This document shows, piece by piece, positions 19,224-28,537 of a stretch of 58,659 bases of DNA (within the stretch, counting starts at the first letter, position 1; each line of letters starts with the position of its first letter). Position numbers and translations under genes: made by a program. The stretch lies in contig NZ_PVNK01000279.1 in assembly GCF_002994615.1 (NCBI RefSeq), positions 1 through 58,659 on the forward strand, given 5' to 3'. The stretch is from Enhygromyxa salina. GTDB taxonomy: Bacteria; Myxococcota_A; Polyangia; Nannocystales; Nannocystaceae. The notes under the pieces are model-generated. The model saw only the letters and a list, made by a program, of their open reading frames with translations. It ran no database searches and had not been told where the DNA came from.

Positions 19224-21647
19224 GTGTCCAAACAGGCCACAATCCCGACTGATGCGGTGGTGAGCGAGGCTCCCCCGTCACCGCCCTCGCCGCCCCTCGC
19301 CGGGCCTGATCAGGCGATCGTCGATGAGGAGCTCGGGATCCTCGAGCGGGTCAGCGCCCGGATCCAGCGCCAGCTCGAGACCGAGGTCCACCAGTTCGAG
19401 GATCTCGACAGCCAGATGATCGAGCTGCGCGATGAGATCGCCTCCGCCAAGGAGGAGGACCTCCCCTCGCTGATGGATCAGATGCACCAGCTCGCGGCGC
19501 TCAACGCCAAGCGCGGCTCGGGTCGCGACCTGCCCGTCGATCCCAACAACCCCTACTTCGGCCACCTGCGCCTGCGCGAGGCCCGGGCCGGCAAGCAGCG
19601 CGACGTGCTGATCGGCAAGCGGACGATGCTCGACAGCGGCGACGGCCTCGCGATCGTCGACTGGCGCAACGCCCCGGTCTCGCGCCTGTACTACCGCTAC
19701 GACGAGACCGACGAATACGACGAGGAGTTCGACGACCGCACGATCGAGGGCACGGTCCTGGTCCGCCGCAGCGTCGTCGTGTCGAGCGCGCAGCTGCGCC
19801 GGATCGACGCGCCCCAGGGCAGCTGGGTCCGGACCCGGTCGGGCGACTGGAGGGCGCTCGGTCACGAGGCTCGCCCGACCCTCGCGGGCGGCACCGGGGC
19901 CGCGGTCCGGATCCCCCGCGGGCACCTCGGCGTTCAGACCGAGGATCTCGGCCGGGCCGACAAGCGCCTCCAAGAGATCACGGCGCTGATCGACAAGGAG
20001 CAGTTCGACCTGATCACCAAGCCCGAGTCGGGCGTCGTCCTGATCCAAGGCGGCGCGGGCTCGGGCAAGACCACCGTCGCGCTCCATCGCGTGGCCTACC
20101 TCGCGTTCCAGGACCACCGCCGCTTCGCGCCCGGGCGCATGCTGATCGTGGTCTTCAACGAGGCGCTCGTCGAGTACATCCGCCACGTTTTGCCCTCGCT
20201 CGGGGTCGAGGGCGTGACCGTCACGACCTACCGACGCTGGAGCGCGGCGATGCTCAAGCGCCTGCGCCTCGACATCCCGGCGAGGCGGTCCGAGTCGACG
20301 CCCGAGGCCGTCGTGCGCTTCAAGAAGCACCCGGTCGTGATCGCAATGATCGACGAGCTCGTCGCCGAGGATCTGCGCAACGTCGAGACCTCGCTGGTCG
20401 AGCGCCTCGGCGACCGGCCCGGCGCCGCCGAGGTGATCGCCCACTGGCGCAGCCTCGCCAAGCTGCCGCCGAGCATCCGCGCTCGGCGGGCGCTGCGTTG
20501 GCTGGTCGAGGACGAGGGCCGCGCCATCCCGGCCAAGACCCGCGCGGCCGCCGAGACCAGCTTGCGAGCGTTCCGCGAGGAGGTCGACGACGTGCTCGCC
20601 GACTGGGTCGAGCTCCTGGGTGAGCCGGCTCGGATCCGCGCGGGCGTCCAACGCCACGCCCCCGACGCCTTCAGCGACAACGAGCTGACGACGATCACGC
20701 GCTGGTGCGGCAAGCAGGCCGCGGCGGTCAGCGAGTGGCGCGAGTCCCAAGACGAGGATCTGCGCGACCACAACGACGACGACGGGCCCAAGCCCAAGCG
20801 CAGCAGCCCGCCGCGCCTCGACAGCGAAGACGACGCCGTGCTCATGCGCCTGATCCAGGCCAAGCGCGGCGGCCTGTTCATCAAGGGCAAGCGCTTCGAG
20901 TACGAGCACATCGTGATCGACGAGGCCCAGGATCTGTGTCCGCTCGAGGTCCGCGTGCTGCTCGACACCGCCTCGGCCGGACGCAGCGTGACGATCGCCG
21001 GCGACAAGGCCCAGAAGATGATCTTCGACAACGGCTTCGTCGACTGGCCGCAGCTGCTCGACGACGCCGGGCTGCCCCACGTAGCGATCCAGCCGCTCAA
21101 GATCACCTACCGCTCGACCCGCCAGGTCATGGCCCTCGCCCAGCACGTGCTCGGCCACCTCCACGACCCCGACGACGACCTCATCGCCCGCGACGGCGCG
21201 CCGGTCAGCTACTTCGGGTTCTCGGACATGGGCGAGGCGGTCGCCTTCCTCGGCGAGGCCCTGCGCAACCTGATGCAGCGCGAGCCGACCGCCTCGGTCG
21301 CCCTGATCACCCGCTACCCCCAGCAGGCCGAGGCCTACTACGAGGCCCTGCGCATCGCCGAGGTCCCGCGCCTGCGCCTGGTCGCGCGCCAGGACTTCAC
21401 CTTCTTGTCAGGCATCGACGTGACCGACGTCCGCCAGGTCAAGGGGCTCGAATTCGACTACGTCGTCGTGCTCGATCCGACCCGGCAAAACTACCCCGCC
21501 CGCGACGAGGCCCGGCACCTGCTCCACATCGCGACCACGCGCACGGCCTATCAGCTGTGGATGGTCTGCTCCGGCGAGCCGAGCAAGCTCGTGCCGCAAA
21601 AGCTGATCGACGAGTCCGCCAACGCCGAAGTCGTCAAGAGTGTTTAG
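19224..21647 (+). CDS. HelD-like RNA polymerase-associated UvrD/Rep-type ATPase
   Basis: An 807-residue superfamily 1 motor. The N-terminal 70-120 residues form a charged coiled coil, followed by YFGHLRLREA and a beta-rich stretch (DWRNAPVSRLYYRYD), the layout of HelD. ATPase motifs are GGAGSGKTTVALHR (Walker A), VIDEAQDLCP (Walker B), ITYRSTRQV and VKGLEFDYVVVLDP. HelD-type proteins remove stalled RNA polymerase from DNA and recycle it. Starts are ambiguous: TTG 19206, GTG 19224 or later GTG codons; I chose 19224. Convergent with the ClC gene, 22 bases apart. Confidence 0.85.
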   Translation: MSKQATIPTDAVVSEAPPSPPSPPLAGPDQAIVDEELGILERVSARIQRQLETEVHQFEDLDSQMIELRDEIASAKEEDLPSLMDQMHQLAALNAKRGSGRDLPVDPNNPYFGHLRLREARAGKQRDVLIGKRTMLDSGDGLAIVDWRNAPVSRLYYRYDETDEYDEEFDDRTIEGTVLVRRSVVVSSAQLRRIDAPQGSWVRTRSGDWRALGHEARPTLAGGTGAAVRIPRGHLGVQTEDLGRADKRLQEITALIDKEQFDLITKPESGVVLIQGGAGSGKTTVALHRVAYLAFQDHRRFAPGRMLIVVFNEALVEYIRHVLPSLGVEGVTVTTYRRWSAAMLKRLRLDIPARRSESTPEAVVRFKKHPVVIAMIDELVAEDLRNVETSLVERLGDRPGAAEVIAHWRSLAKLPPSIRARRALRWLVEDEGRAIPAKTRAAAETSLRAFREEVDDVLADWVELLGEPARIRAGVQRHAPDAFSDNELTTITRWCGKQAAAVSEWRESQDEDLRDHNDDDGPKPKRSSPPRLDSEDDAVLMRLIQAKRGGLFIKGKRFEYEHIVIDEAQDLCPLEVRVLLDTASAGRSVTIAGDKAQKMIFDNGFVDWPQLLDDAGLPHVAIQPLKITYRSTRQVMALAQHVLGHLHDPDDDLIARDGAPVSYFGFSDMGEAVAFLGEALRNLMQREPTASVALITRYPQQAEAYYEALRIAEVPRLRLVARQDFTFLSGIDVTDVRQVKGLEFDYVVVLDPTRQNYPARDEARHLLHIATTRTAYQLWMVCSGEPSKLVPQKLIDESANAEVVKSV

Positions 21648-21669
21648 GACCAGCCGCTCTTAGACCCCC

Positions 21670-24318
21670 TCACTCGACCCAGCGGGCGGCGAGGAGGCTG
21701 TCGCGGCTGCCCGCGAGCGCGAGCACGTCGCCTTCACGCAGCGGCCGCCTCGGATCCAGGGTCTGGAGCTGGTCGTCGCGGCGCCACTCGAGCACCTGCA
21801 CGTTCACCCGCCCGCGCAGGTCGAGCTCGCTCAAGGTCTGCCCGGCCCAGCTCCGGCCCACGACCACGCGCTCGAGGGTCACGCCGCTGCCGAGGTTGAC
21901 CTCGTGATCGAGGCCGCTGCCGCCGTGGACCTGGAGCTCGGCGCGCTGCTCGAGCACGTGCTCGCTGTAGTGGGCCATGAGCACGGTCCGCTCGATCAAC
22001 CCGAGCAGGCGGCGATCGGCGTCGACGACCGGGAGCACGTCGCGACCCGAGCGCGCGAACGCCAGCATCGCGCCCGCGAGGGTGTCGCCGGGCACGAGCA
22101 GGGTCGGGCGCTCGGCGGTCGTGAGCTCGCCGGCGGTCGCCTCGGGGCTGATCTCCCCGCGCAGGACCCGGGCCGCGAGCGCGCGGCTGTCGATGACCCC
22201 GGCCACGCGCTCGTGCTCGTCGAGCAGGTACAGGGTCGGCGTGTCCTCGACGAGGGCCGCGCGCTGGAGCTCCTCGAAGCTCGAGCTCAGGCGCAGCATG
22301 TGATCGGGCAAGACCATGAGGTCCCCGACCTGGCCGCGGTACATGACGCCGATGTCGTCACCGGCGTCGAGCACCCGCGAGCTGCCGCGGCGGCGCAAGC
22401 TCAGATCGAAGAGGGTGTCCTTCTCGACCCGCCCGGCCACGAAGGCCGACAAGATGCAGGCGAACATCAAGGGCAGGATCAGGCCGTAGTCGCCAGTCAG
22501 CTCGAAGATCATGACGATCGGCGTGAGCGGAGCGCGGAGCGTGGCGCCGAGGTACGCGCCCATGCCGACGAGCGCGTAGGCGGCCGGCTGGCTCACGCCC
22601 TCGCCGAGGACGACGCTGGCGAGGGCGTGGACGACGGTCCCGACGCAGGCGCCGATCACGAGCGAGGGCATGAACACGCCGCCCATCCCGCCCGAGCCGA
22701 TCGTGACCGCGGTCGCGACGATCTTGAGGACCACGAGCGCGAGCGCGATCTGCCAGACGAGCTCGCTGTTGAGCGCGTCGAACACGATCCCGCGACCGGG
22801 GCCGAGCAGCTGCGAGAACAACAGCGCCCCGAGCAGGCCGACGCCGAGGCCGCCGAGCGCGGGCTTGGCCCAGACGGGCAGCCGCTTCATGCCCTCGAAG
22901 AGATCGCTGGAGAAGATGATCACCCGGCTCATCGCCGGGCTCAGGAGCCCCGCGATCACGGCCAGGGCGAGGAAGAAGATCATCTCGAGCAGCAGCCGGT
23001 CCCCGGCCACGTCGCCCGGGGCGATCAGCTCGGACCGGGCCCCGAAGATCGCGTACGAGGTGAAGGTCCCCGCGACCGCGGCCACGATCAGCGGGGTGAA
23101 CACCGACATCGTCCCGACGTTGCCGCCGACGCTGCGCTTGAACACGACCTCGACCGTGAAGATGACCCCAGCGAGCGGGGCGTTGAAGGCCGAGGCCAGG
23201 CCCGCGGCGCAGCCAGCCCCGATCATCGTGGTCTGCCTGCGCATCCGCAGACCGAAGAAGCGCCCGACGACCGAGCCGACCGTGGCCCCGATCGCGACGG
23301 TCGGACCCTCGTGCCCGACCGAGCCCCCCGAGGCGATCGTGAGCCCGGTCCCGACCCCGAGCATCGCGCCCGAGCTGCCCTTGAGCCGGCCCTGCTGGCC
23401 GACGGTCTCGATCACCGCCGGGATGCCCTCGGCGATGTCGCCGAACCACCGCCGCGCGACGACCCGCAGACCGCCGACCATCAGGCCGCCGAGCGCCGGG
23501 GCCAGGACCACGTAGATCCAGCCGAAGCTGGGAAAGGCCTTCCCGACGGCCGGGAACAGCTCGAGGGCGCGGGCGATCCACAGCAGCAGCAGCCCGGCGG
23601 TCGCCCCGCTGGCCACCCCGACGAGCGTGGCCATCAGCAGCAGGTAGACGTGATCGTCGCCGACGGTCTCGGCGATCCGCTGACCGACGCGCAGGCCGAG
23701 CTCCTCCCACAGTCGGACGATTCGCCCCGGGGCCGACAGCGGCTTGTAAAACCCGGTCTTGCTCGTGTCCCAGACCCCCGTGTGCACGCCCGTCGGCGGC
23801 CCGGCGCCCGAGCCCGCCGAGTCGCGCGCAGCGGCGCCGACCGAGGAGAAGGTCCCCGTCTTCTGGACCGGCGGCCTCGGCTCGCGCCTCTCGGGCCGGG
23901 CCGAGCCCGCCGCCTTCGCCGCCACGCTCACGTAGCTGTCGGTCTCGACCTGCGGGTAGGCGCCCGTGTCCTGGCGCATCTCGACCCCGGCCAGAGACGG
24001 GTGGACCCCGGCGGCCTGACGCTTGCGCCGCGGGCCCGACTCGGACGGCGGCTCCGCACTCGAGGTCGCCGCCGGGATCTCGTAGGTCCCCGAGGCCGCG
24101 GGGCTCTCGCTGCTCGTGATCGGCTGGCGCGGGCTCTCCTCGAGCTCGATGTCCAGCTCGAGGCTGGGCTCGAAGGGGAGGTCATCGACCGCTTCGTCCG
24201 GAAGCGGCGGGAAGCTCATCGGCTGGGTGTCGTGACGGGCCGCAGGGTCCGGCGCGAGCGCCTCCTCCCCCTCCAGCTCATCCCCCCGAGGCTCCCCACT
24301 GTCGTCGTCAACAGCCAA
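21670..24318 (-). CDS. ClC-type chloride channel/transporter with CBS and TrkA-C domains
   Basis: An 882-residue protein. The first 200 residues are disordered, Ser/Pro/Glu-rich and unusual for the family. The ClC membrane domain (about residues 210-640) has GGSVGHEGP with the gating glutamate, GSGGMGGVFMPSL and GMGAYLGATLRAPLTP. Two CBS domains follow, and the last 80 residues resemble a TrkA-C (RCK-C) regulatory domain. At the site equivalent to the internal proton glutamate (E203 in the E. coli protein) the segment reads FTVEVVF, apparently Val, so channel-like behaviour is possible. The TTG start 24318 is uncertain; ATG 24219 is an alternative. Confidence 0.88.
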   Translation of the reverse strand: MAVDDDSGEPRGDELEGEEALAPDPAARHDTQPMSFPPLPDEAVDDLPFEPSLELDIELEESPRQPITSSESPAASGTYEIPAATSSAEPPSESGPRRKRQAAGVHPSLAGVEMRQDTGAYPQVETDSYVSVAAKAAGSARPERREPRPPVQKTGTFSSVGAAARDSAGSGAGPPTGVHTGVWDTSKTGFYKPLSAPGRIVRLWEELGLRVGQRIAETVGDDHVYLLLMATLVGVASGATAGLLLLWIARALELFPAVGKAFPSFGWIYVVLAPALGGLMVGGLRVVARRWFGDIAEGIPAVIETVGQQGRLKGSSGAMLGVGTGLTIASGGSVGHEGPTVAIGATVGSVVGRFFGLRMRRQTTMIGAGCAAGLASAFNAPLAGVIFTVEVVFKRSVGGNVGTMSVFTPLIVAAVAGTFTSYAIFGARSELIAPGDVAGDRLLLEMIFFLALAVIAGLLSPAMSRVIIFSSDLFEGMKRLPVWAKPALGGLGVGLLGALLFSQLLGPGRGIVFDALNSELVWQIALALVVLKIVATAVTIGSGGMGGVFMPSLVIGACVGTVVHALASVVLGEGVSQPAAYALVGMGAYLGATLRAPLTPIVMIFELTGDYGLILPLMFACILSAFVAGRVEKDTLFDLSLRRRGSSRVLDAGDDIGVMYRGQVGDLMVLPDHMLRLSSSFEELQRAALVEDTPTLYLLDEHERVAGVIDSRALAARVLRGEISPEATAGELTTAERPTLLVPGDTLAGAMLAFARSGRDVLPVVDADRRLLGLIERTVLMAHYSEHVLEQRAELQVHGGSGLDHEVNLGSGVTLERVVVGRSWAGQTLSELDLRGRVNVQVLEWRRDDQLQTLDPRRPLREGDVLALAGSRDSLLAARWVE

Positions 24319-24376
24319 GGCTCGTCCGTCAGCGTTGAAGCTACCACGACCCCATGTGCAACATCAGCCCGCCCGA

Positions 24377-24431
24377 GACCGGCCGCTTGCGGCCGTGCGT
24401 AGCAGAGTCGCTGACGCCTGTGGGGGTCTAA
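24377..24431 (-). repeat. Copy of the dispersed 3'-flank repeat after speD
   Basis: Reading along the speD strand, the sequence right after the stop is TTAGACCCCC, then CAGGCGTCAGCGACTCTGC, TACGCACGGCCGCAAGCGGCC and GGTCTC. It contains the CGGCCGCNNGCGGCCG-like hairpin (GGCCGCTTGCGGCC). The same order of blocks recurs at 37589-37656 and 47641-47705. Confidence 0.8.
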
Positions 24432-24432
24432 G

Positions 24433-25230
24433 CTAATTCGGCAAGTTGTTGAAGATGCCGGCCATCTCGCGCTTGATCAGACCCAGCAGCTCGCGACTCT
24501 CGGGCGCGAAGGGGTCGATGCCCGGGGCAAAGTACTCCTTGGGGTCGAGGTCGGTCCGCATCATCTTGGTCTGCCAGATGTTCTGGCTCGGGAGCGCGAG
24601 GTCCTCGCATTCGTAGTCGGCGAGCACGCCCGGGTCGATGAAGTCCTGGATCGACCGCACGCTGTGATCCATGTACACGCGGTTGCCCTGGGTGTCCCGG
24701 GTGAACCCGCGGACCACGTAGTCGATGATCACGACGTCGTTCTCGAAGCTCTCGAACATGTAGTCCAGGGCCCGCAGCGGCACGATCGTGCCGCAGGTCG
24801 CGATGTCGATGTCGACGCGGAATGAGCAGATCCCGCGGGGATCCAGGACATCCGGGTAGGTGTGGGCGCACAGGTGACTCTTGGTCAGGTGCGCCCCGAC
24901 GCTGGCCGCGATCTTGCCTGCGCCCTCGCCATCCGCCTCGCGCTCGACGACCTGCCCGTGGCCGAGGTCGCTCATCAACACCAGCGAGCTCGCGCCGTAG
25001 GGATCGTAGTCCTGGGCTGAGACGCTGAGGACCTCGGCGTCGATGATCTGCGCGATCTTGGCGAGGATCTTGGTGATCCGCGGGCCGCTGAAGTTGTCGT
25101 GGAGGTACTTTACGTAGCTGTCCCGCTCTGCCTCGGTCCGGGCGACGACGAAGTCGTAGAGGTTGAAGCTGACGACCTTGGTCAGGTTGTTGAACCCCTC
25201 GAGGCGGATCGGCTCGCGCGACAACGGCAT
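24433..25230 (-). CDS. speD: S-adenosylmethionine decarboxylase proenzyme
   Basis: A 265-residue protein of the E. coli-type SpeD class (264 residues in E. coli). It begins MPLSREPIRLEGFNNLTK and carries the self-cleavage site LTKSHLCAHTYPD; cleavage before Ser 118 gives the pyruvoyl cofactor. Further family blocks are FRVDIDIATCGTIVPL, IIDYVVRGFTRD and IWQTKMM. It makes decarboxylated AdoMet for spermidine synthesis. The start ATG 25230 is chosen by family length; an open frame runs 44 codons further up but has no family similarity. No spermidine synthase gene is adjacent. Confidence 0.95.
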   Translation of the reverse strand: MPLSREPIRLEGFNNLTKVVSFNLYDFVVARTEAERDSYVKYLHDNFSGPRITKILAKIAQIIDAEVLSVSAQDYDPYGASSLVLMSDLGHGQVVEREADGEGAGKIAASVGAHLTKSHLCAHTYPDVLDPRGICSFRVDIDIATCGTIVPLRALDYMFESFENDVVIIDYVVRGFTRDTQGNRVYMDHSVRSIQDFIDPGVLADYECEDLALPSQNIWQTKMMRTDLDPKEYFAPGIDPFAPESRELLGLIKREMAGIFNNLPN

Positions 25231-25471
25231 CGCCCCGCATTCTCGGTAGGCGGGGAATTTTTGCAAGCGCCCGGGCCTCGCCTGACCGCGGGACTCAACG
25301 CATGGACCCACCGCGGAGAGTCCGGGCACCGCGCGATCGCAAAAATTCGAGCGTTGGGTCACACGACGTAAAGCGAAGCGCGTGCGGCTCGCCGGGTTGG
25401 CGCCGGCAATTCTCGCGCGCTGGTCGGAGCGTCGCTACCGGCGGCCGCCCGCCGTGCGATGATCCGCGCCG
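25231..25471. promoter_or_regulatory. Divergent promoter region between speD and the HTTM gene
   Basis: The 241-base gap must contain promoters for both genes. The notable feature is a pair of A/T-rich 9-base inverted repeats, AATTTTTGC (25256-25264) and GCAAAAATT (25339-25347), standing out in GC-rich DNA. They could be an extended hairpin in the speD leader or two operator half-sites. No reliable -10/-35 pair could be assigned. Confidence 0.35.
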
Positions 25472-28447
25472 ATGCAGCCCCCGTTGCTCGCGCTCGCAGA
25501 CGAACTCCCCAACTACGACGCCATCGCCCTGTCGCCCGGTGTCGGATGGCTGCTGTTGGCGGCCGTGACCTGCCTGGCGATGTTCTTCATCGCCCACCGC
25601 GACGCGTGGCGGAAGCTGTGGCTGCGGACCGAGGACCCGCGCCCGATCGCCGCCGTGCGCATCGTGTTCGGGTTCTGTGCGCTGTGCAATGTCAACGGTC
25701 TGTGGGAGCTGTTCGAGTACCTGTTCATGGACGAGGGCCTGTTCACGACGGACCTCGCCCAGCACTACCGCGCCCGCTCGCAGTTCGCGGGCTTCGGCGA
25801 CGGCACGGCCGAGACCGAGCCCTGGGGCTTTTTCACCTGGGGCGCGTTCGTCGAGTGGCTCAAGGGCTCGAACTACTCGCCGCTGCTGTTCAACAGCTCG
25901 CCGACCTTCTTCTGGACCTACCTGGTGTTCTTCGAGATCGCCATGGTCATGTTCATCGTCGGGTTCCAGACCAAGTGGATCAAGTGGGTCGCGTGGTTCC
26001 TCTACATGGGGATCATCCTGCGCAACACCTTGTTCTGGGAGGCGACCGAGAACGTCTATCGGGTGTTCTTCTTCTACCTGCTGATGTCGCGCTGCGGCGA
26101 GGGCTGGAGCGTGGACAACTGGCTGCGCTGCCGCCGACTCCGCAAGCAGGGCCGGCTGTCGACGCCCGGCGGACCCGGCGGCGGCGCCGGGGCGATCGTC
26201 GAGACCGAGGCCGAGCCCGAGGCCCAAACCAAAACCAAAACCAAAAAATTCCTCGAGCCGATCTACCGGGCGATCCCGGCCTGGCCGCGGGTGTTCGTGA
26301 TCCTCAACGTCGCGGTGATCTACTGCGCGACCGGCACGCTCAAGAACGGCCCGGTCTGGAACCGGGGCGACGCGTTCTACTACGCCTTCAACCTCGATCA
26401 CTTCTACCGCCTGCCGCCGCAGCAGCTGTCGTCCTACTTCGGAACCACGCTGTTTCGGCTCAACACCTGGGTCGTGCACTGGTGGGAGGCCCTGTTCCCG
26501 CTGCTCGTGTTCGGGCTGATCTTGCGCTGGCATCGGCGCGAGAAGATCCCGCGCCTCGACGGCTGGCGGCTGTGGACGGCGCGGATCGGGCTCGGCGGGT
26601 TCGTCGCGTGGTTCTACGGGATCATCCTCTACAGCTACCCGGTCCACTACCGCGCGCCAGCCCAGGGGGTGCGCCTGTTCGGCAAGGTCTACCTCGGCGA
26701 CGAGGCGATCCCGGTGATCCAGACGATCGTCGGGGTCGCGGTGCCGATCCTCGCGGCGCTGGTCGTGTTCGGCTACCGCAAGCTCCGCGACCGCCAGGAC
26801 ATCCCGCGCGCGGACCGGGGCGCGCTGCCCTGGCTCGACCTCGACTGGGTCTGTCGCTGGCTGTTTGGCCGCCGCGTGTGGCTGATGCTCGGGATGATCT
26901 TTCACGGCCACCTGATCCTGACCATGAACGTCGGGTGGTTCTCGCCCGGGCTGCTCGCGCTCTACCCCGCGTTCCTCAACGGCGACGAGCTCGCGCTCCT
27001 GAGCACCAAGACCGGTCAGTTCCTCAACAAGAAGCTCAAGCTGCCGATGCCCGCGCACGTCCGCGCGGGTGAGCCGGTGCCCTCGGCCGACCCCACGCTC
27101 CGGCCCGAGCTGCTCCCCGACGGACCCAAGCGCCGCTGGGCCGGGTACCGCGACGGCTACCAGCAGCCCTGGGCCGTGCTCTTCACCGGCCTCGGCCTCG
27201 CGCTGATCGGCGTCATTCGGCGGTTCCAGACCGACGAGGACATGTGGGTGCGCCTGGCCAAGCTGACAAAGAACGCGGCCAAGTTCGACCTGCCGCCCGG
27301 GCTCACCGACCAAGCGACCCTGATCCAGGCCAACTGGTTCGTGCTCATGATCGCCGTGATGGCGCTGATCGTCATCACCCGGCGCGTGCGCGGGCTCGAC
27401 TTCAACCCGTGGTTCTCACCGGTGATCTTGCTGACCGCGTGGCTCGGCAGCGTGCTCGCCGAGCGCGAGTTCCTCGGGATGATCTGGGTCGTGCTCGCGG
27501 TCGGCGTGCTCAGCTTCGGGGCCTGCCGGGTCAAGGCCGAGGCGCCCAAGCCGACGCCGACGCGCGACCCCGAGACCGGCCGCCCGACGCGGCCGTGGGC
27601 CTACGGACCGGTCGGGCGCACGCTGGTCACGCTGGTCAGCGTCTATCACATCAGCGCCGTGGCCTCGACGCAGTTCCCCGACAAGGACTCGTGGTCAACC
27701 TTCCACAGCGACGTCGACAACACCTTCAAGCACTGGCTGCGCAACACCCAGACCACCCAGGGCTGGGGCATGTTCGCGCCCAACCCCCCGCGCAGCAACG
27801 TGTTCTTGCGCGTGACCGTGACCAACACCGAGGGCGAGATCTACGACCTCAACACCGACGTCTACGCCTGCTTCATGCCCGACGCGAGCGAGGCGACCTG
27901 CGACGCCGTCTACCCGATCCCGTGGATCTCGTACACGCGCCAGCGCAAGATCAACCGCCGGATCGCGGGCAGCGAGGGCGGCCACGGCTCGTGGTACCAA
28001 AAGTGGCACGCGCGCTGGGTCTGTCGCCAGTGGGAGCTCGAGCACGGCGAGCTGCCGCGCAGGGTCGAGCTCTACAAGGTCACCTACCCGATCCCCTCGC
28101 CCAAGGAAGTGTTCCTCAACCCCTACGACGCCAAGGCCCAATACAACGCCAAGGGCAGCCACAAGAAGGTCCACACGACCGAGTGCAAGGGCGCCGTCTC
28201 GGGTCAGCTCAGCAACGAGATGCGTCGTCGTCACGGGCTCCCGGAGATCGACGAGGACAAGATCCGCACGTGGAACAAGCAACGCTGCCGCAAGTGGGAG
28301 GAGAAGCTGATCGAGGAGGCGCGCGAGCGCGGTGAGGAGGTCGACGTGCTCGACCCCCGCTTCGACGTGTGCCCGGCGGTGCCCAAGGAGGTCCGCAAGG
28401 CCAAGTTCGCCCGCGGCGACGACGAGCTCATGCTCGACGAGGACTGA
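25472..28447 (+). CDS. Very large HTTM-domain (vitamin K-dependent carboxylase-like) membrane protein
   Basis: A 991-residue membrane protein. The N-terminal third matches the HTTM domain, related to the membrane part of vitamin K-dependent gamma-carboxylase: DPRPIAAVRIVFGF, an RNTLFWEATENVYRVFF helix and the SRCGEGWSVDNW loop. A second membrane block follows a charged linker (about residues 235-260), and the last 280 residues appear soluble (GWGMFAPNPPRSNVF onwards), with several Trp- and Cys-containing segments. Typical HTTM proteins are half this size. Function is not established. Start ATG 25472. Confidence 0.75.
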   Translation: MQPPLLALADELPNYDAIALSPGVGWLLLAAVTCLAMFFIAHRDAWRKLWLRTEDPRPIAAVRIVFGFCALCNVNGLWELFEYLFMDEGLFTTDLAQHYRARSQFAGFGDGTAETEPWGFFTWGAFVEWLKGSNYSPLLFNSSPTFFWTYLVFFEIAMVMFIVGFQTKWIKWVAWFLYMGIILRNTLFWEATENVYRVFFFYLLMSRCGEGWSVDNWLRCRRLRKQGRLSTPGGPGGGAGAIVETEAEPEAQTKTKTKKFLEPIYRAIPAWPRVFVILNVAVIYCATGTLKNGPVWNRGDAFYYAFNLDHFYRLPPQQLSSYFGTTLFRLNTWVVHWWEALFPLLVFGLILRWHRREKIPRLDGWRLWTARIGLGGFVAWFYGIILYSYPVHYRAPAQGVRLFGKVYLGDEAIPVIQTIVGVAVPILAALVVFGYRKLRDRQDIPRADRGALPWLDLDWVCRWLFGRRVWLMLGMIFHGHLILTMNVGWFSPGLLALYPAFLNGDELALLSTKTGQFLNKKLKLPMPAHVRAGEPVPSADPTLRPELLPDGPKRRWAGYRDGYQQPWAVLFTGLGLALIGVIRRFQTDEDMWVRLAKLTKNAAKFDLPPGLTDQATLIQANWFVLMIAVMALIVITRRVRGLDFNPWFSPVILLTAWLGSVLAEREFLGMIWVVLAVGVLSFGACRVKAEAPKPTPTRDPETGRPTRPWAYGPVGRTLVTLVSVYHISAVASTQFPDKDSWSTFHSDVDNTFKHWLRNTQTTQGWGMFAPNPPRSNVFLRVTVTNTEGEIYDLNTDVYACFMPDASEATCDAVYPIPWISYTRQRKINRRIAGSEGGHGSWYQKWHARWVCRQWELEHGELPRRVELYKVTYPIPSPKEVFLNPYDAKAQYNAKGSHKKVHTTECKGAVSGQLSNEMRRRHGLPEIDEDKIRTWNKQRCRKWEEKLIEEARERGEEVDVLDPRFDVCPAVPKEVRKAKFARGDDELMLDED

Positions 28448-28537
28448 GAGCGACACAGAGCGACCGCCCGCGCAGCGGCCCTGCCTGGCCGAGCGCAGGG
28501 CGGCTGCGGGGAGGCTGCGGGGAGGTGGAGTACTCCG
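28448..28537. repeat. Diverged dispersed-repeat copy between convergent genes
   Basis: After the HTTM stop the sequence GAGCGACCGCCCGCGCAGCG, then GCCCTGCCTGGC, and GGCTGCGGGG duplicated, resembles the array unit (GCGACCGGCCGCGCAGCG, GCCGTGCATGGC, GCCTGCGGGG) with several substitutions. It lies between the HTTM gene (plus) and the exonuclease gene (minus), again at 3' ends. Confidence 0.6.
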
